NCBI RefSeq assembly: GCF_036345915.1
Contig: NZ_CP107785.1
Span: 6,200,001-6,264,000 of the forward strand
DNA: 64,000 nucleotides
Source: Nocardia sp. NBC_00565
Lineage (GTDB): Bacteria; Actinomycetota; Actinomycetes; Mycobacteriales; Mycobacteriaceae
Direction: 5' to 3'
Part shown: positions 35,641 to 43,427 of the stretch, one piece after another
Position numbering within the stretch: position 1 is the first letter of the stretch
Layout of the letters: the number at the start of each line of letters is the position of its first letter
The notes under the pieces: model-generated
Database searches by the model: none
The model's input: the letters and a program-made list of their open reading frames with translations, nothing else
Told to the model about the DNA's origin: nothing
Made by a program: the position numbers and the translations under genes

Positions 35641-36376
35641 GGTGCTCGACGCGATCGGCCAGGAATTTCGCCACTGCGGCAGCGTACGTGCCCGGATGCG
35701 AGAAGCGGAACATGTGCCCGGTCCGCGCCAGCACGACCTCGGTCGCGTCGGGAATACCTGTACGCATCACCTCGGCCGGGGCTGCACCGACGATGACGTC
35801 GTGTTCAGGGGTCAGGATCAGGGTCGGGACAGCGACCTGGTCGAGTTTGTCGACGTAGTAGGCCGACAGGGCCGCAGTGATGCGGGCACCATAGGACTCC
35901 GCAGGAGTGTTCTCCCGGAACACGCGGCGGCTTTCAGCCGTACTCCAGGCAACCTGGCCCTCGCCGTCGAAGGGAGACGCCAGCCGGTGGGCGTGCGCCC
36001 GCAGGACGATGTGCCGGTAGGCGCCGCCGCGCATCTTGCCCATGGTCCGCATCGCGGTGTTCCAGAACGGCGAGGTGACCGGGTTTGCGGCGAATCCTCC
36101 CGACATCACCAGCCCGCGCAAACCTTTCGGTCGGCGAACCGCCAGGGCCAGCGCGATCTGCGCGCCGAAGGAGTCGCCGACCAGAACATAGTCGTCGAGA
36201 TCGGCGACAGCTTCGGCGACGAAGTCGGCATAGACCTCCATATCGTCCACGGCCTCGGGGAGTTTCAGCAGCCGTGCGGGCCGCTCGCTCAACGAGTCGA
36301 ACCTGCTGATGTCCCACGGAGCGCCGGACATGCAGGGGATGAATACCAGGGTTGAGTTCTTCGTTGAGTTCGTCAT
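35615..36376 (-). CDS. Alpha/beta hydrolase in operon with MarR
   Basis: A 253-residue soluble alpha/beta hydrolase. The nucleophile elbow is VGDSFGAQIAL (about residue 77) and the catalytic histidine is in ARTGHMFRFSHPGT near the C-terminus. The acid is probably D in TPEHDVIVG. ATG 36376 begins only 11 bases from the edge of the 36387-36410 palindrome and has no ribosome binding site, suggesting a leaderless transcript. An upstream in-frame ATG would read through the operator and is less likely. Confidence 0.85.
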   Translation of the reverse strand: MTNSTKNSTLVFIPCMSGAPWDISRFDSLSERPARLLKLPEAVDDMEVYADFVAEAVADLDDYVLVGDSFGAQIALALAVRRPKGLRGLVMSGGFAANPVTSPFWNTAMRTMGKMRGGAYRHIVLRAHAHRLASPFDGEGQVAWSTAESRRVFRENTPAESYGARITAALSAYYVDKLDQVAVPTLILTPEHDVIVGAAPAEVMRTGIPDATEVVLARTGHMFRFSHPGTYAAAVAKFLADRVEHREVAGARR

Positions 36377-36386
36377 AGCAAATACG

Positions 36387-36410
36387 TTACACGACATGTA
36401 TGTCGTGTAA
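36387..36410. promoter_or_regulatory. Perfect 11-2-11 palindrome, probable MarR operator
   Basis: TTACACGACAT, then GT, then ATGTCGTGTAA. It overlaps the expected promoter of the hydrolase-marR operon. It is AT-richer than its surroundings and matches the size of MarR operators. Confidence 0.75.
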
Positions 36411-36490
36411 TATGTTATCTGGATCACAGATCCGAGTGATGCCGTTACCGGAATATGCGCAGTCCCCGTGCACTTCAGAGGGGTAGGGCA

Positions 36491-36589
36491 ACCTTCGAGA
36501 ACATATTGACCATCGCTCGCTCGATAGCCGACGTCTTCAACTACCTGGCGGAGTTCGAGAACGTTCCGCGACGGCTACTCGAGGGGTAG
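36491..36589 (+). pseudogene. Short SRPBCC (polyketide cyclase-like) N-terminal fragment
   Basis: A plus-strand frame reads LTIARSIADVFNYLAEFENV and stops at 36587-36589. This is the N-terminal strand-helix of SRPBCC proteins; the remaining 110 or so residues are missing. No start codon with a ribosome binding site is present. Confidence 0.6.
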
Positions 36590-36603
36590 TCGACTGCCCG
36601 ATG

Positions 36604-37542
36604 TCAACTGGCGTGCTCGCTCGAAAAGCGGGTTTTGATCATGGCGGTGGTGGCGGCGCTGTAGGCATGGCTGGCTTCGAGGGGGCGCAGGGTCGGGTAG
36701 TTCGAGCGGTGGGTGACGATTACGCCGTTCGAGAGGGTTACCGTGCGGTCCGGGATGGTGGCGGTGCAGTTGCCGCCAGCTTTGGCGACAAGGTCGACGA
36801 TTACGGTGCCGGGGCGCAGCGCATCGAGTGCCGCGGCGTCGAGTAGCAGGGGGCCGTGGGTGCCGCGGTGGACGGCGGCGCAGATGATGAGGGCAGGTGG
36901 GGTGGCGGTGAGGTGAGCGAGTAGGCCCGCCGGGTTCGGCAGAAATGTGTTGGCGCCGTGTCGGATTGCGGCGGCCTGCTGCTCTGGTCGGTTGCCGATC
37001 GCGGTGGGTTCGTCGCCGTGGGCGACGGCGGCGGCGATGGCGGAAAGGCCGGCTTGGCCGCAGCCGAGGATCAAAGCGCGCAGCGGGGGTTTCGGTTCCG
37101 AAAGGAGTTGTCGTCCTTGGTCATAGGCGATTTCACCCGCTATTCGGCTCATCGCGGAGAGGGCGTCGATGTCGGGGCGCGAGTGCGGGACGGTTTCGTA
37201 GCCGACGGATTCGATACCGCGGGCGCGTAGGTCATCGATTATCTGGCGGCGATGGAGCGGGTCCTGAAATCCGATGGTAGTCATGCCGCAGCGCATCGAA
37301 TTCAGCTCGTACACAGGTGGTTTCACCCACACCACAAGGTCCGACCCGGCGAAGACCTCCGCCCGCTCGGCCATCTGCGCTCCGGACTCGGCATAGTCCA
37401 CGTCGGCAAAGCCGATGGCCCGGCCGGCATCGCGCTCAACGACAACCCGCAGGCCCTCGGCCACAAGCCCACGCACATCGTCGGGGATGAGCGCGACGCG
37501 CAGCTCATCGGCGGCTGTCTCCCGCAGAACTCCGATAATCAT
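36604..37542 (-). CDS. Stand-alone PntA/alanine-dehydrogenase-like protein
   Basis: A 312-residue protein of the AlaDH/PNT family. The N-terminal domain is GVLRETAADELRVALIPDDV, with WVKPP at about residue 75. The NAD-binding domain has the motif LGCGQAGLSAIAAAVAHG near residue 158. The tail NGVIVTHRSNYPTLRPLEAS resembles transhydrogenase alpha subunits. It lacks the membrane domain and no pntB follows, so it is probably a soluble dehydrogenase. ATG 37542 overlaps the aminotransferase stop (ATGA). It is the third gene of an XRE-aminotransferase-PntA-like operon of unknown purpose. Confidence 0.8.
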   Translation of the reverse strand: MIIGVLRETAADELRVALIPDDVRGLVAEGLRVVVERDAGRAIGFADVDYAESGAQMAERAEVFAGSDLVVWVKPPVYELNSMRCGMTTIGFQDPLHRRQIIDDLRARGIESVGYETVPHSRPDIDALSAMSRIAGEIAYDQGRQLLSEPKPPLRALILGCGQAGLSAIAAAVAHGDEPTAIGNRPEQQAAAIRHGANTFLPNPAGLLAHLTATPPALIICAAVHRGTHGPLLLDAAALDALRPGTVIVDLVAKAGGNCTATIPDRTVTLSNGVIVTHRSNYPTLRPLEASHAYSAATTAMIKTRFSSEHAS

Positions 37543-38981
37543 TGTGCGGCAGTGCATTCCGACAAGCCGCACTCGGCCAAGACCTTCGCGTAGGTCAGTC
37601 CACCCCGGATCTCCAGAATCAACTGCTCGAGCCGGTCGAACAGCTCATCGACCAGATCCGCCGACTCGCGACCCGGGGCTTTGCGCGGCGCGAGCACATT
37701 GAATCGCACGCCGAGTCGCGCCGATCCGGTTCGGTCCAGCGCGACACTATCGATTCCGGCCGCCGCGAGCAGCAGATCTTCGATCTGCGCGCTGGCACCG
37801 ACGCCGGCCTGGTCGAGCAGCGCATCGTCGAAGACGACGGTCAGGAACATCCCTTGCCGACTACCCAGCGGCCGTATCACTGTCGCACCCAACCGATCGT
37901 TGATCGCGTCGATATGGCCGTGCGCGCGATCGAGCTGCTCGAGCATGCGCACGCGGTTGCGATCGAAGTAGCTCTCCGGCGTGTGCTCGATGATCGCCCG
38001 CGCCAGATGCGTCGACTCCCGCTGGAACGAAATGGTGAGCCGCTCCCGAATCGCGGCCAGCCACACGGCATCACCCGAACACGCCGCACCCAGCTTGCAC
38101 GGCCCGAAAGCGTTGTAGCCCTTCGAGTTCCCGGTAATGGTGAGGACCTGATCGTACAGGCGGCGCACCCCATCAGCGGTCGGAATCTCTAGCGAGGCGA
38201 TCGGAATATGCCGCGCCACCATGCAATCGAAGGCCATATCGCAGATGACCGGGACCCCGCGCGCCAGCAGCACCCGCCCGATGGCCAGCAGCTCCTCGGC
38301 CGAGTAATCGGTGAACACCGGATTTCCGGGCAGCGTGAGCAGCACCCCGCACAGCTCGCCACGCTCGGCGAAATAGTCGAGGCACGCCGCCAGCAGCTCC
38401 GGGTCGATCTTGAAGGAGTCGTCCGCCGCGACCGGGCACGCCTGCATCCGCAGCCCGTACTTCTCCACGTGGATACCCGAACTCTTGTACGCGCCTTCCG
38501 GATACACGATCACACCGCCGGGCCGGGCGAGCGTCGCGACCGCCTCCTCGAGCAGCATCGTGCTCGAATACGGGCAGACGATGACCTCCTCGGGCGACAC
38601 CCGAACTCCGGGCACCCCGTCGACCGGCTCCGACAATCGCCCGAACAGCTTGTGCGCCGCCAACTCTCGCAGCACCAGCGGTTGCCGCTTGTGATATAGC
38701 GTGCCGTCCGCGTACTCGTCCGGCGGCTGGGTGTGCAGCAGCTCGCGCCAGGCCAGATCCAGTGCGGTAACGGCACTCTCGGCCAGCGGCAGCCCCGTCT
38801 CGCCGTGATAGGCGTCGATGACCCCCACGTACATCCGCTGGTCCGTCCCCGCGAATCGCGGATCCGCGCCCAGGTTGCGACGCACCTCCCGCTTGCGCGC
38901 CTCGGAGCGGTTGGTGCGGGCGGCCAGGCTGGGCCCCGGGTTCCGCCATGGCAGCGGATCCATGACAGCCTGCCTGCTCAC
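37539..38981 (-). CDS. PLP-dependent class I/II aminotransferase
   Basis: A 480-residue fold-type I aminotransferase. The substrate/PLP Tyr-Asp region is VICDMAFDCMVAR (about residue 247), and the Schiff-base lysine is in TITGNSKGYNAFG (about residue 283). The C-terminal domain has SRQGMFLTVVFDD and SARLGVRFNVLAP. It is longer than typical aspartate aminotransferases, with an extra N-terminus of about 50 residues. GTG 38981 overlaps the XRE stop (GTGA) and its own stop overlaps the next gene, so the three are tightly coupled. The substrate is unknown, plausibly an unusual amino acid. Confidence 0.85.
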   Translation of the reverse strand: MSRQAVMDPLPWRNPGPSLAARTNRSEARKREVRRNLGADPRFAGTDQRMYVGVIDAYHGETGLPLAESAVTALDLAWRELLHTQPPDEYADGTLYHKRQPLVLRELAAHKLFGRLSEPVDGVPGVRVSPEEVIVCPYSSTMLLEEAVATLARPGGVIVYPEGAYKSSGIHVEKYGLRMQACPVAADDSFKIDPELLAACLDYFAERGELCGVLLTLPGNPVFTDYSAEELLAIGRVLLARGVPVICDMAFDCMVARHIPIASLEIPTADGVRRLYDQVLTITGNSKGYNAFGPCKLGAACSGDAVWLAAIRERLTISFQRESTHLARAIIEHTPESYFDRNRVRMLEQLDRAHGHIDAINDRLGATVIRPLGSRQGMFLTVVFDDALLDQAGVGASAQIEDLLLAAAGIDSVALDRTGSARLGVRFNVLAPRKAPGRESADLVDELFDRLEQLILEIRGGLTYAKVLAECGLSECTAAQ

Positions 38982-40027
38982 GACACCTCACCTTCGACGG
39001 GCGGCTCCCCCGGCGCGGTCATCTCACGCCAACTCTGTTCCAGCGCCGCACGGAACAGGTCGCGGCAGTCGCTCTCGGTGAGGCGATCGAAACCGGCCAG
39101 CGCCGGTGTCGCGACGATATCGTTGACGACGATGCCCGAACCGGCGAGCTTGAGTTCGTAGAGTCGCTCGAACCGGCGCGCGGCGAACGCGACATCGTGC
39201 TTCAAGGCCGAGAACCTGGTCGCGACGCGCGCCTGCCGGGAGTAGTCGTATTCACCGACGGCGACATAGCGTTCGTCGACGATGAGCATGCTCTGCGCGT
39301 TGCGCGCATGCTCACGCTTGACCAGCACGCTCTCCACACCGGAGCGCGCCTGTTTCCACAACTTGTCGTCATAGGGCCACACATCCTCAATCGTGTCGAG
39401 GACATACATTCGTCGCACATCGATACGGGGCGGCAGGGCCTTATCGGCCAGCCGCAGGATCGCGGCGTGGTAGTCGTCGCCCACATCGCCGCCGATGGTA
39501 CCGAGGTCGGCGGTGTGGATCGCGCGGACCGACCGCGTGGCCTGCTCGAGAATCATCAGCCAGTCGCTGACGGTATTCCATTCCCAGACCGTCGCGCTGC
39601 GGGACGGGATCTGCGCGAGGATCTCCTCGGCGCGCTCGAGTTGCCGATCCGCGATCATGCGCAGCGGTTCGATCTCCTCGCGCGCGCCGGTCGCGTCGAT
39701 CAGGCTCCCCGCGATGCCGAGCGCGCGCTCGACGAGTTCAGGGTCCTTGCCGAGCAGGACATTGAAGCGCATGCGGAGCTCGTGGTACGCACCGCCCGCG
39801 AGATCACCGGCGGCGCCGTCGGCCATCGGCAATCCCTGTCCCAGTGCCAGACTGAGACGTTCACGCAACGGTAGCGGTGGCACCCGGGTGCCGTTCTCGA
39901 TCTGCTGGATCAGACTGCGCGAGCAGCCCGCCTTGGCCGCGAGCGCCGCCTGGGTGAATCCGCGTTCCGTGCGGAGCCGACGGACCAGATCCCCGACCTG
40001 CTCACCATCTGGCCCTGAGCCAGCCAT
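38978..40027 (-). CDS. XRE family regulator with a large C-terminal sensor domain
   Basis: A 349-residue protein. Residues 12-65 are a Cro/C1 helix-turn-helix (LRTERGFTQAALAAKAGCSRSL, then IENGTRVPPLPLRERLSLAL). A roughly 280-residue C-terminal region contains DVRRMYVLDTIEDVW and MLIVDERYVAVGEYDYSRQ, reminiscent of the PLD-like effector domains seen in some TrmB-type or DUF5919-type regulators. It heads the operon and presumably senses the substrate or product of the aminotransferase and dehydrogenase. Confidence 0.82.
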   Translation of the reverse strand: MAGSGPDGEQVGDLVRRLRTERGFTQAALAAKAGCSRSLIQQIENGTRVPPLPLRERLSLALGQGLPMADGAAGDLAGGAYHELRMRFNVLLGKDPELVERALGIAGSLIDATGAREEIEPLRMIADRQLERAEEILAQIPSRSATVWEWNTVSDWLMILEQATRSVRAIHTADLGTIGGDVGDDYHAAILRLADKALPPRIDVRRMYVLDTIEDVWPYDDKLWKQARSGVESVLVKREHARNAQSMLIVDERYVAVGEYDYSRQARVATRFSALKHDVAFAARRFERLYELKLAGSGIVVNDIVATPALAGFDRLTESDCRDLFRAALEQSWREMTAPGEPPVEGEVS

Positions 40028-40274
40028 GCCGCGCCTCCATCCTGCGCTCGGATCCTAATGCTCACGATGTGTCATCCGAAGTCATCATAGTCACGTTACG
40101 GCGCCGGGCGACGATCACGACGTCCGGAGTTTTCTGGGCGATCGCTGGAACCCACAGGCGGACGCGGTATTTGCGCGCCGCGAGCGCGATATTGTCAGCG
40201 CAACTCCACCTCTCCGGAGCCTCGAGTCGCTCAATCCCGCCCTGGCTGAACATATTCTAGATATCCATGTCTGA

Positions 40275-40296
40275 ATCTGCTTTATGTAAAGCAGAT
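40275..40296. promoter_or_regulatory. AT-rich perfect 10-2-10 palindrome
   Basis: ATCTGCTTTA, TG, TAAAGCAGAT. It lies in an unusually AT-rich patch (about 40240-40330) inside the 408-base gap (40028-40435) between the XRE operon and a divergent small gene. It is a good operator candidate, for example for the XRE protein. Nothing else is seen in the gap except the promoter below. Confidence 0.6.
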
Positions 40297-40334
40297 CTGA
40301 TTTAAATATATCCAAAGATAGCAGTGATGCTTAG

Positions 40335-40364
40335 TTGACAGCTCGAAGTGGCGATCCATAGCAT
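40335..40364 (+). promoter_or_regulatory. SigA-type promoter for the small gene at 40436
   Basis: A consensus -35 TTGACA (40335-40340) is followed after 18 bases by TAGCAT (40359-40364). Transcription would start near 40371, giving a leader of about 65 nt. Confidence 0.5.
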
Positions 40365-40435
40365 TGTTGTCAACGCCACATCGTTTCGGAGCCAGCTTCC
40401 GGAACATGTGGCTCCGATTGACCAAGGGAGGGGTC

Positions 40436-40780
40436 ATGACGCTCGAACTGACCAACTGGTTGATCACCAGTGACATCACCCCCGAGACTGCCCGCTACAT
40501 CCCCACCGTCGACGGCGACAGCTGGCTGCTCAGCTGGCTGCCGGGCCGCATACTCAGTCGGGACCAAGCCATCAGCGCCATGGTCCTCGACGAGACCCTG
40601 AGCGATCCGAATCCCGAAGATTACGTAATCGCACTGGAACTCGCCGCCATCCGAGCCGAAGACCTCGGCCTCGACCTGGCCGAGGCCATCGTGCTGCTGT
40701 ACGCCCGCATCCTCGAACGCGACCGGCAGCTTGCCGGCACCGATAACCGCATGGCGGTACCGACCACACCGGCCGCGTAA
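40436..40780 (+). CDS. Small acidic protein of unknown function
   Basis: A 114-residue soluble acidic protein with predicted alpha-helices (DEDPEDYVIALELAAIRAED-like region about residues 60-95) and aromatic motifs TVDGDSWLLSWLPGR near the start. I recognise no domain. ATG 40436 has an excellent ribosome binding site (GGGAGGGG). It has its own promoter and a canonical terminator, so it is expressed alone. Confidence 0.7.
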   Translation: MTLELTNWLITSDITPETARYIPTVDGDSWLLSWLPGRILSRDQAISAMVLDETLSDPNPEDYVIALELAAIRAEDLGLDLAEAIVLLYARILERDRQLAGTDNRMAVPTTPAA

Positions 40781-40832
40781 CGATAGTTGGCGCCGCGGAG
40801 GGGTCGGCGCCACCTGACGTCACGCCCGAACG

Positions 40833-40867
40833 GGGTCCGGCGAATATCATTCGCCGGACCCTGTTTT
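40833..40867 (+). terminator. Canonical rho-independent terminator
   Basis: A 12-bp perfect stem (GGGTCCGGCGAA / TTCGCCGGACCC), a 5-nt loop (TATCA), then TGTTTT. It lies 52 bases past the stop of the small acidic protein gene and is the only one in the window with a real T tract. Confidence 0.85.
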
Positions 40868-40993
40868 CGTCGATTCACCCGTGCCGAAACGCCGAAACCA
40901 CTTGGCGGAGCCCGATTTTAGCGCGGTGTGCTCGATCCGCGGATCGTCGGCGACGTCGTAGCGGCGCACGTACAGACCGAGGAAGGCCTGCAC
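40847..40993 (-). CDS. Possible small protein or gene remnant
   Basis: A minus-strand frame has codon usage like real genes here and reads FLGLYVRRYDVADDPRIEH, then HTALKSGSAKWFRRFGTG, ending at 40847. A GTG at 40993 could start a 48-residue protein but has no ribosome binding site, and coding character continues a little upstream (GNSLIWPVQ). It may be the end of a lost gene. Its 3' end overlaps the terminator described above. Confidence 0.35.
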   Translation of the reverse strand: MQAFLGLYVRRYDVADDPRIEHTALKSGSAKWFRRFGTGESTKTGSGE

Positions 40994-41016
40994 GGGCCAG
41001 ATTAGCGAATTACCGG

Positions 41017-41412
41017 TTATGCCCCACGGCGATCCGCAGTGCCGAAGGTCTGCTTGAAGTCCGGGCACTCGACCAGCGGTTGATGGGTGCAGGTGGCGGC
41101 GTGGCGCAGGCTGTCGCGCATGCGGGTGAGCCGGGCGATGTCCTCGTCCAACTGTGCCGCCTTCGCCGCCAGGTGCCCACGGAGTTCGGTGTCCGCCGGC
41201 GAGGCGACCAGGAACCGCGCGATCTGCGCGAGCGTGAAACCTGCTGCGCGAGCACAGGATACGAGCGTCAAACGGTCGAGCACCTCGGGGCGGTAGGTAC
41301 GACGCAAACCGTTGCGGCCCGTGGACTCGATCAGCCCACGCTGCTCGTAGTACCGCAGCGCCGAGGGTGCCAACCCGGACCGCGCGGCCACTTCGCCGAT
41401 ATCGAGCGCCAC
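41017..41412 (-). CDS. MerR family regulator
   Basis: A 131-residue MerR protein. The HTH is LDIGEVAARSGLAPSALRYYEQRGLI (residues 3-28) with wing GRNGLRRTYRPEVLDRL, followed by a dimer helix. The C-terminus carries two cysteines eight residues apart (CTHQPLVEC), resembling redox- or metal-sensing members. It is divergent from an esterase whose promoter contains a MerR-type dyad, so it probably activates that gene. Confidence 0.9.
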   Translation of the reverse strand: MALDIGEVAARSGLAPSALRYYEQRGLIESTGRNGLRRTYRPEVLDRLTLVSCARAAGFTLAQIARFLVASPADTELRGHLAAKAAQLDEDIARLTRMRDSLRHAATCTHQPLVECPDFKQTFGTADRRGA

Positions 41413-41422
41413 AATTTACTCC

Positions 41423-41453
41423 TTGACTTGAAGCGTGCTTGAAGTCAGACGAT
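41423..41453 (+). promoter_or_regulatory. MerR-type promoter between merR and esterase
   Basis: TTGACT (-35, 41423-41428) overlaps the dyad ACTTGAAGCG/TGCTTGAAGT (41426-41445, 8 of 10 pairs). The -10 would lie at about 41448-41453 (GACGAT), giving the 19-base spacer of MerR-activated promoters. Transcription would begin at or next to the ATG at 41461. Confidence 0.65.
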
Positions 41454-41460
41454 AGGCGGC

Positions 41461-41541
41461 ATGAGTGAGCAAAGCGAACGAATCATGAAACAGCGCGCAT
41501 CGCGCATGCCGGAGCCGAGCGCCAGCGAGGTGCAGGCATGA
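41461..41541 (+). CDS. 26-codon leader ORF coupled to the esterase
   Basis: A short frame beginning ATGAGTGAGCAAAGCGAACG ends in ATGA, its TGA overlapping the esterase ATG at 41538. It could be translated leaderlessly from the MerR-type promoter and then feed ribosomes to the esterase. The 5' segment (AGTGAGC-AAAGCGAACGAATCATG) looks like an intergenic motif I associate with Nocardia-type genomes; it may therefore be a repeat rather than a gene. Confidence 0.4.
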   Translation: MSEQSERIMKQRASRMPEPSASEVQA

Positions 41542-42482
41542 GCGATAGAAAAGAAGAGCTGCACCCGCAGGTTCAGGCGTACCTGGACCGTCTCGCCCGC
41601 GCCGATTTCGGTGACCTGCACACCTTTACCCCCGAGCAGGCCCGCGCAGGCTGGCGGCGGCAGATCGCCCTACTCGGCGAACCGGAACCCGTTGCCCACG
41701 TCGAAGACCGCACCATCCCGGGCGTGGATGGACCGCTGCCGATCCGGATCTACACCCCGCACGGCGACGGTCCCTTTCCGGCTTTGGTGTTCTTCCACGG
41801 CGGCGGCTTCATGCTCGGCGATCTGGACACCCACGACGGCCTGTGCCGCAGTCTGGCGAACGGGGCCGAATGCGTCGTCATCTCCGTCGACTATCCACGC
41901 GCACCGGAACACAAATTTCCGGCCGCGCCGGATGCCTGCTTCACCGCGACGCGGTGGGTCGCCGAGCAGGCCACGAGCATCGGCGTCGATGCCGGTCGAA
42001 TCGCCGTCGGCGGTGACAGCGCGGGCGGCAATCTGGCGGCCGTCGTCGCGCGAATGGCCAGGGACCAAGCCGGTCCGGCGCTGGTGTTCCAACTGCTGAT
42101 CTACCCCGACCTCGATTTCCGCAGAACGAATTTCAGCATCCGGGAGTACGCGGGCGAATACGGCAATATCACTCGCGACGGCCAGCACTGGTTCATGGAC
42201 AACTACCTCAACAGCGCCGCGGAGAAACTCGACCCGAGGGTCTCACCGCTGCTCGCCCCCGACCTCGCGGACCTCCCGGCGGCACTGATCATCACCGCCG
42301 AGTTCGACGCGCTACGCGACGAGGGCGAACAGTACGGTGCCCGACTCGACGAGGCCGGTGTCCCGGTCACCGTCACCCGCTATCCGGGGATGATCCACGA
42401 ATTCGTCCGCCACCCCTTCGACGACAGCGAACGCGCACGACTCGATTCCGCGACCGCGTTGCGAAAGGCCTTCACCCGCTAG
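41538..42482 (+). CDS. Alpha/beta hydrolase of the hormone-sensitive lipase family
   Basis: A 314-residue esterase. The oxyanion-hole motif is FFHGGGFMLG (about residue 86), the nucleophile elbow GGDSAGGN (about residue 158), and the acid and His lie in ITAEFDALRDEG and GMIHEFVRHP. HSL-type esterases hydrolyse short acyl esters of varied alcohols. It is controlled by the divergent MerR gene and begins in an ATGA overlap with a leader ORF. The enzyme appears complete. Confidence 0.92.
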   Translation: MSDRKEELHPQVQAYLDRLARADFGDLHTFTPEQARAGWRRQIALLGEPEPVAHVEDRTIPGVDGPLPIRIYTPHGDGPFPALVFFHGGGFMLGDLDTHDGLCRSLANGAECVVISVDYPRAPEHKFPAAPDACFTATRWVAEQATSIGVDAGRIAVGGDSAGGNLAAVVARMARDQAGPALVFQLLIYPDLDFRRTNFSIREYAGEYGNITRDGQHWFMDNYLNSAAEKLDPRVSPLLAPDLADLPAALIITAEFDALRDEGEQYGARLDEAGVPVTVTRYPGMIHEFVRHPFDDSERARLDSATALRKAFTR

Positions 42483-42494
42483 GGCTTTGCGACG

Positions 42495-43280
42495 TCAAGC
42501 GGTGGTGTCAGGATCCGCGGGTGCTCTGGAAACGACAATCGGGAGCCGCCACGACAGGCGGAGCGGGTTGGCCGCGCGTCGAACGCGCAACCACTGGGCG
42601 ACCGCGGCCATGGCCGAACCGAGCGAGGTCACGACAGCGAGCATCCCCCAGTTCGTGAGATCGGCGGTCGTGTATGTGGCCGTACTGGTTCCCGGCACGA
42701 GGAGTTTGCCCCTACCGGTAGCCCAATTCAAGATCTGTCCGACCTGGCCGCCCAGGTCGTATGTACGACCGGTCATGCCTTTCAAGGCGGCGCCCTTGGA
42801 GTTGAGGTAGATCAACGCGAGGATCACGAAGAAAGCGGCACTGACCAGGGAAAACGTCGTCAAGCGGGCGAGCAACTCGGTGCGCTGCCGGATGTTCAGC
42901 ACTATCGCGCAGACAGCGATGACAATGGCGGCGCTGGCCAGGATCGCCCAGATGCCGGTGATCGTCGGGGTTTGGGGCTTCGATTGCGACCAGGCATTCA
43001 TGGAGTTGGTCGTTACTTCGAGCCGGCCGAAGGCGTCGGCGGCGACGTCGCCGTCGGGCCCCTTTGCGGTGATCCACGGCTGAAACAGCAAGATGAGTGT
43101 CACCACGCTGCCAACTGCGGCCAACACGTAACCCCAGTTCCCTCGGAGCTGGGTCCCTCGGAGCTGGGACAGGCGCACCCGGAGTTCGCCTGCCTGCTCT
43201 GCGCCGCTTTCCGTTCGCCGCGCCGGTGTGTTCGGGTCGCGTCGAGTTACACTCGCTCGCCAGGGGGTCGGCTGCGCCAT
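42495..43280 (-). CDS. Four-helix membrane protein
   Basis: A 261-residue protein. A basic cytoplasmic N-terminus (residues 1-45) precedes four transmembrane segments (about 48-68, 107-127, 139-158, 203-225), with an extracytoplasmic loop between the first two. I recognise no family beyond the general type found in Nocardia and Mycobacterium. ATG 43280 is used. Near residue 40 a tandem 15-base duplication adds five residues (see findings). Confidence 0.7.
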   Translation of the reverse strand: MAQPTPWRASVTRRDPNTPARRTESGAEQAGELRVRLSQLRGTQLRGNWGYVLAAVGSVVTLILLFQPWITAKGPDGDVAADAFGRLEVTTNSMNAWSQSKPQTPTITGIWAILASAAIVIAVCAIVLNIRQRTELLARLTTFSLVSAAFFVILALIYLNSKGAALKGMTGRTYDLGGQVGQILNWATGRGKLLVPGTSTATYTTADLTNWGMLAVVTSLGSAMAAVAQWLRVRRAANPLRLSWRLPIVVSRAPADPDTTA

Positions 43281-43427
43281 GCTCGTCAGCTTATGTGATG
43301 GGCAGCACCGAAATCCGGATGAAACCCACCCCCAGTGGGAAGTGCACAATGCCTGGCCGAACAGGACAGGCCGCTGATCCGGAACACATGGTGTCGTGCG
43401 GTTGTTGGCACACCTTGGGGGTTAGTG

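Noticed and set aside
36491..36589. Treating the SRPBCC fragment as a small functional protein
   Set aside because: No start signal, and less than a third of the fold is present.
41461..41541. Reading the leader ORF as a toxin or antitoxin
   Set aside because: Too short, no partner of that type, and the ATGA overlap is better explained as translational coupling.
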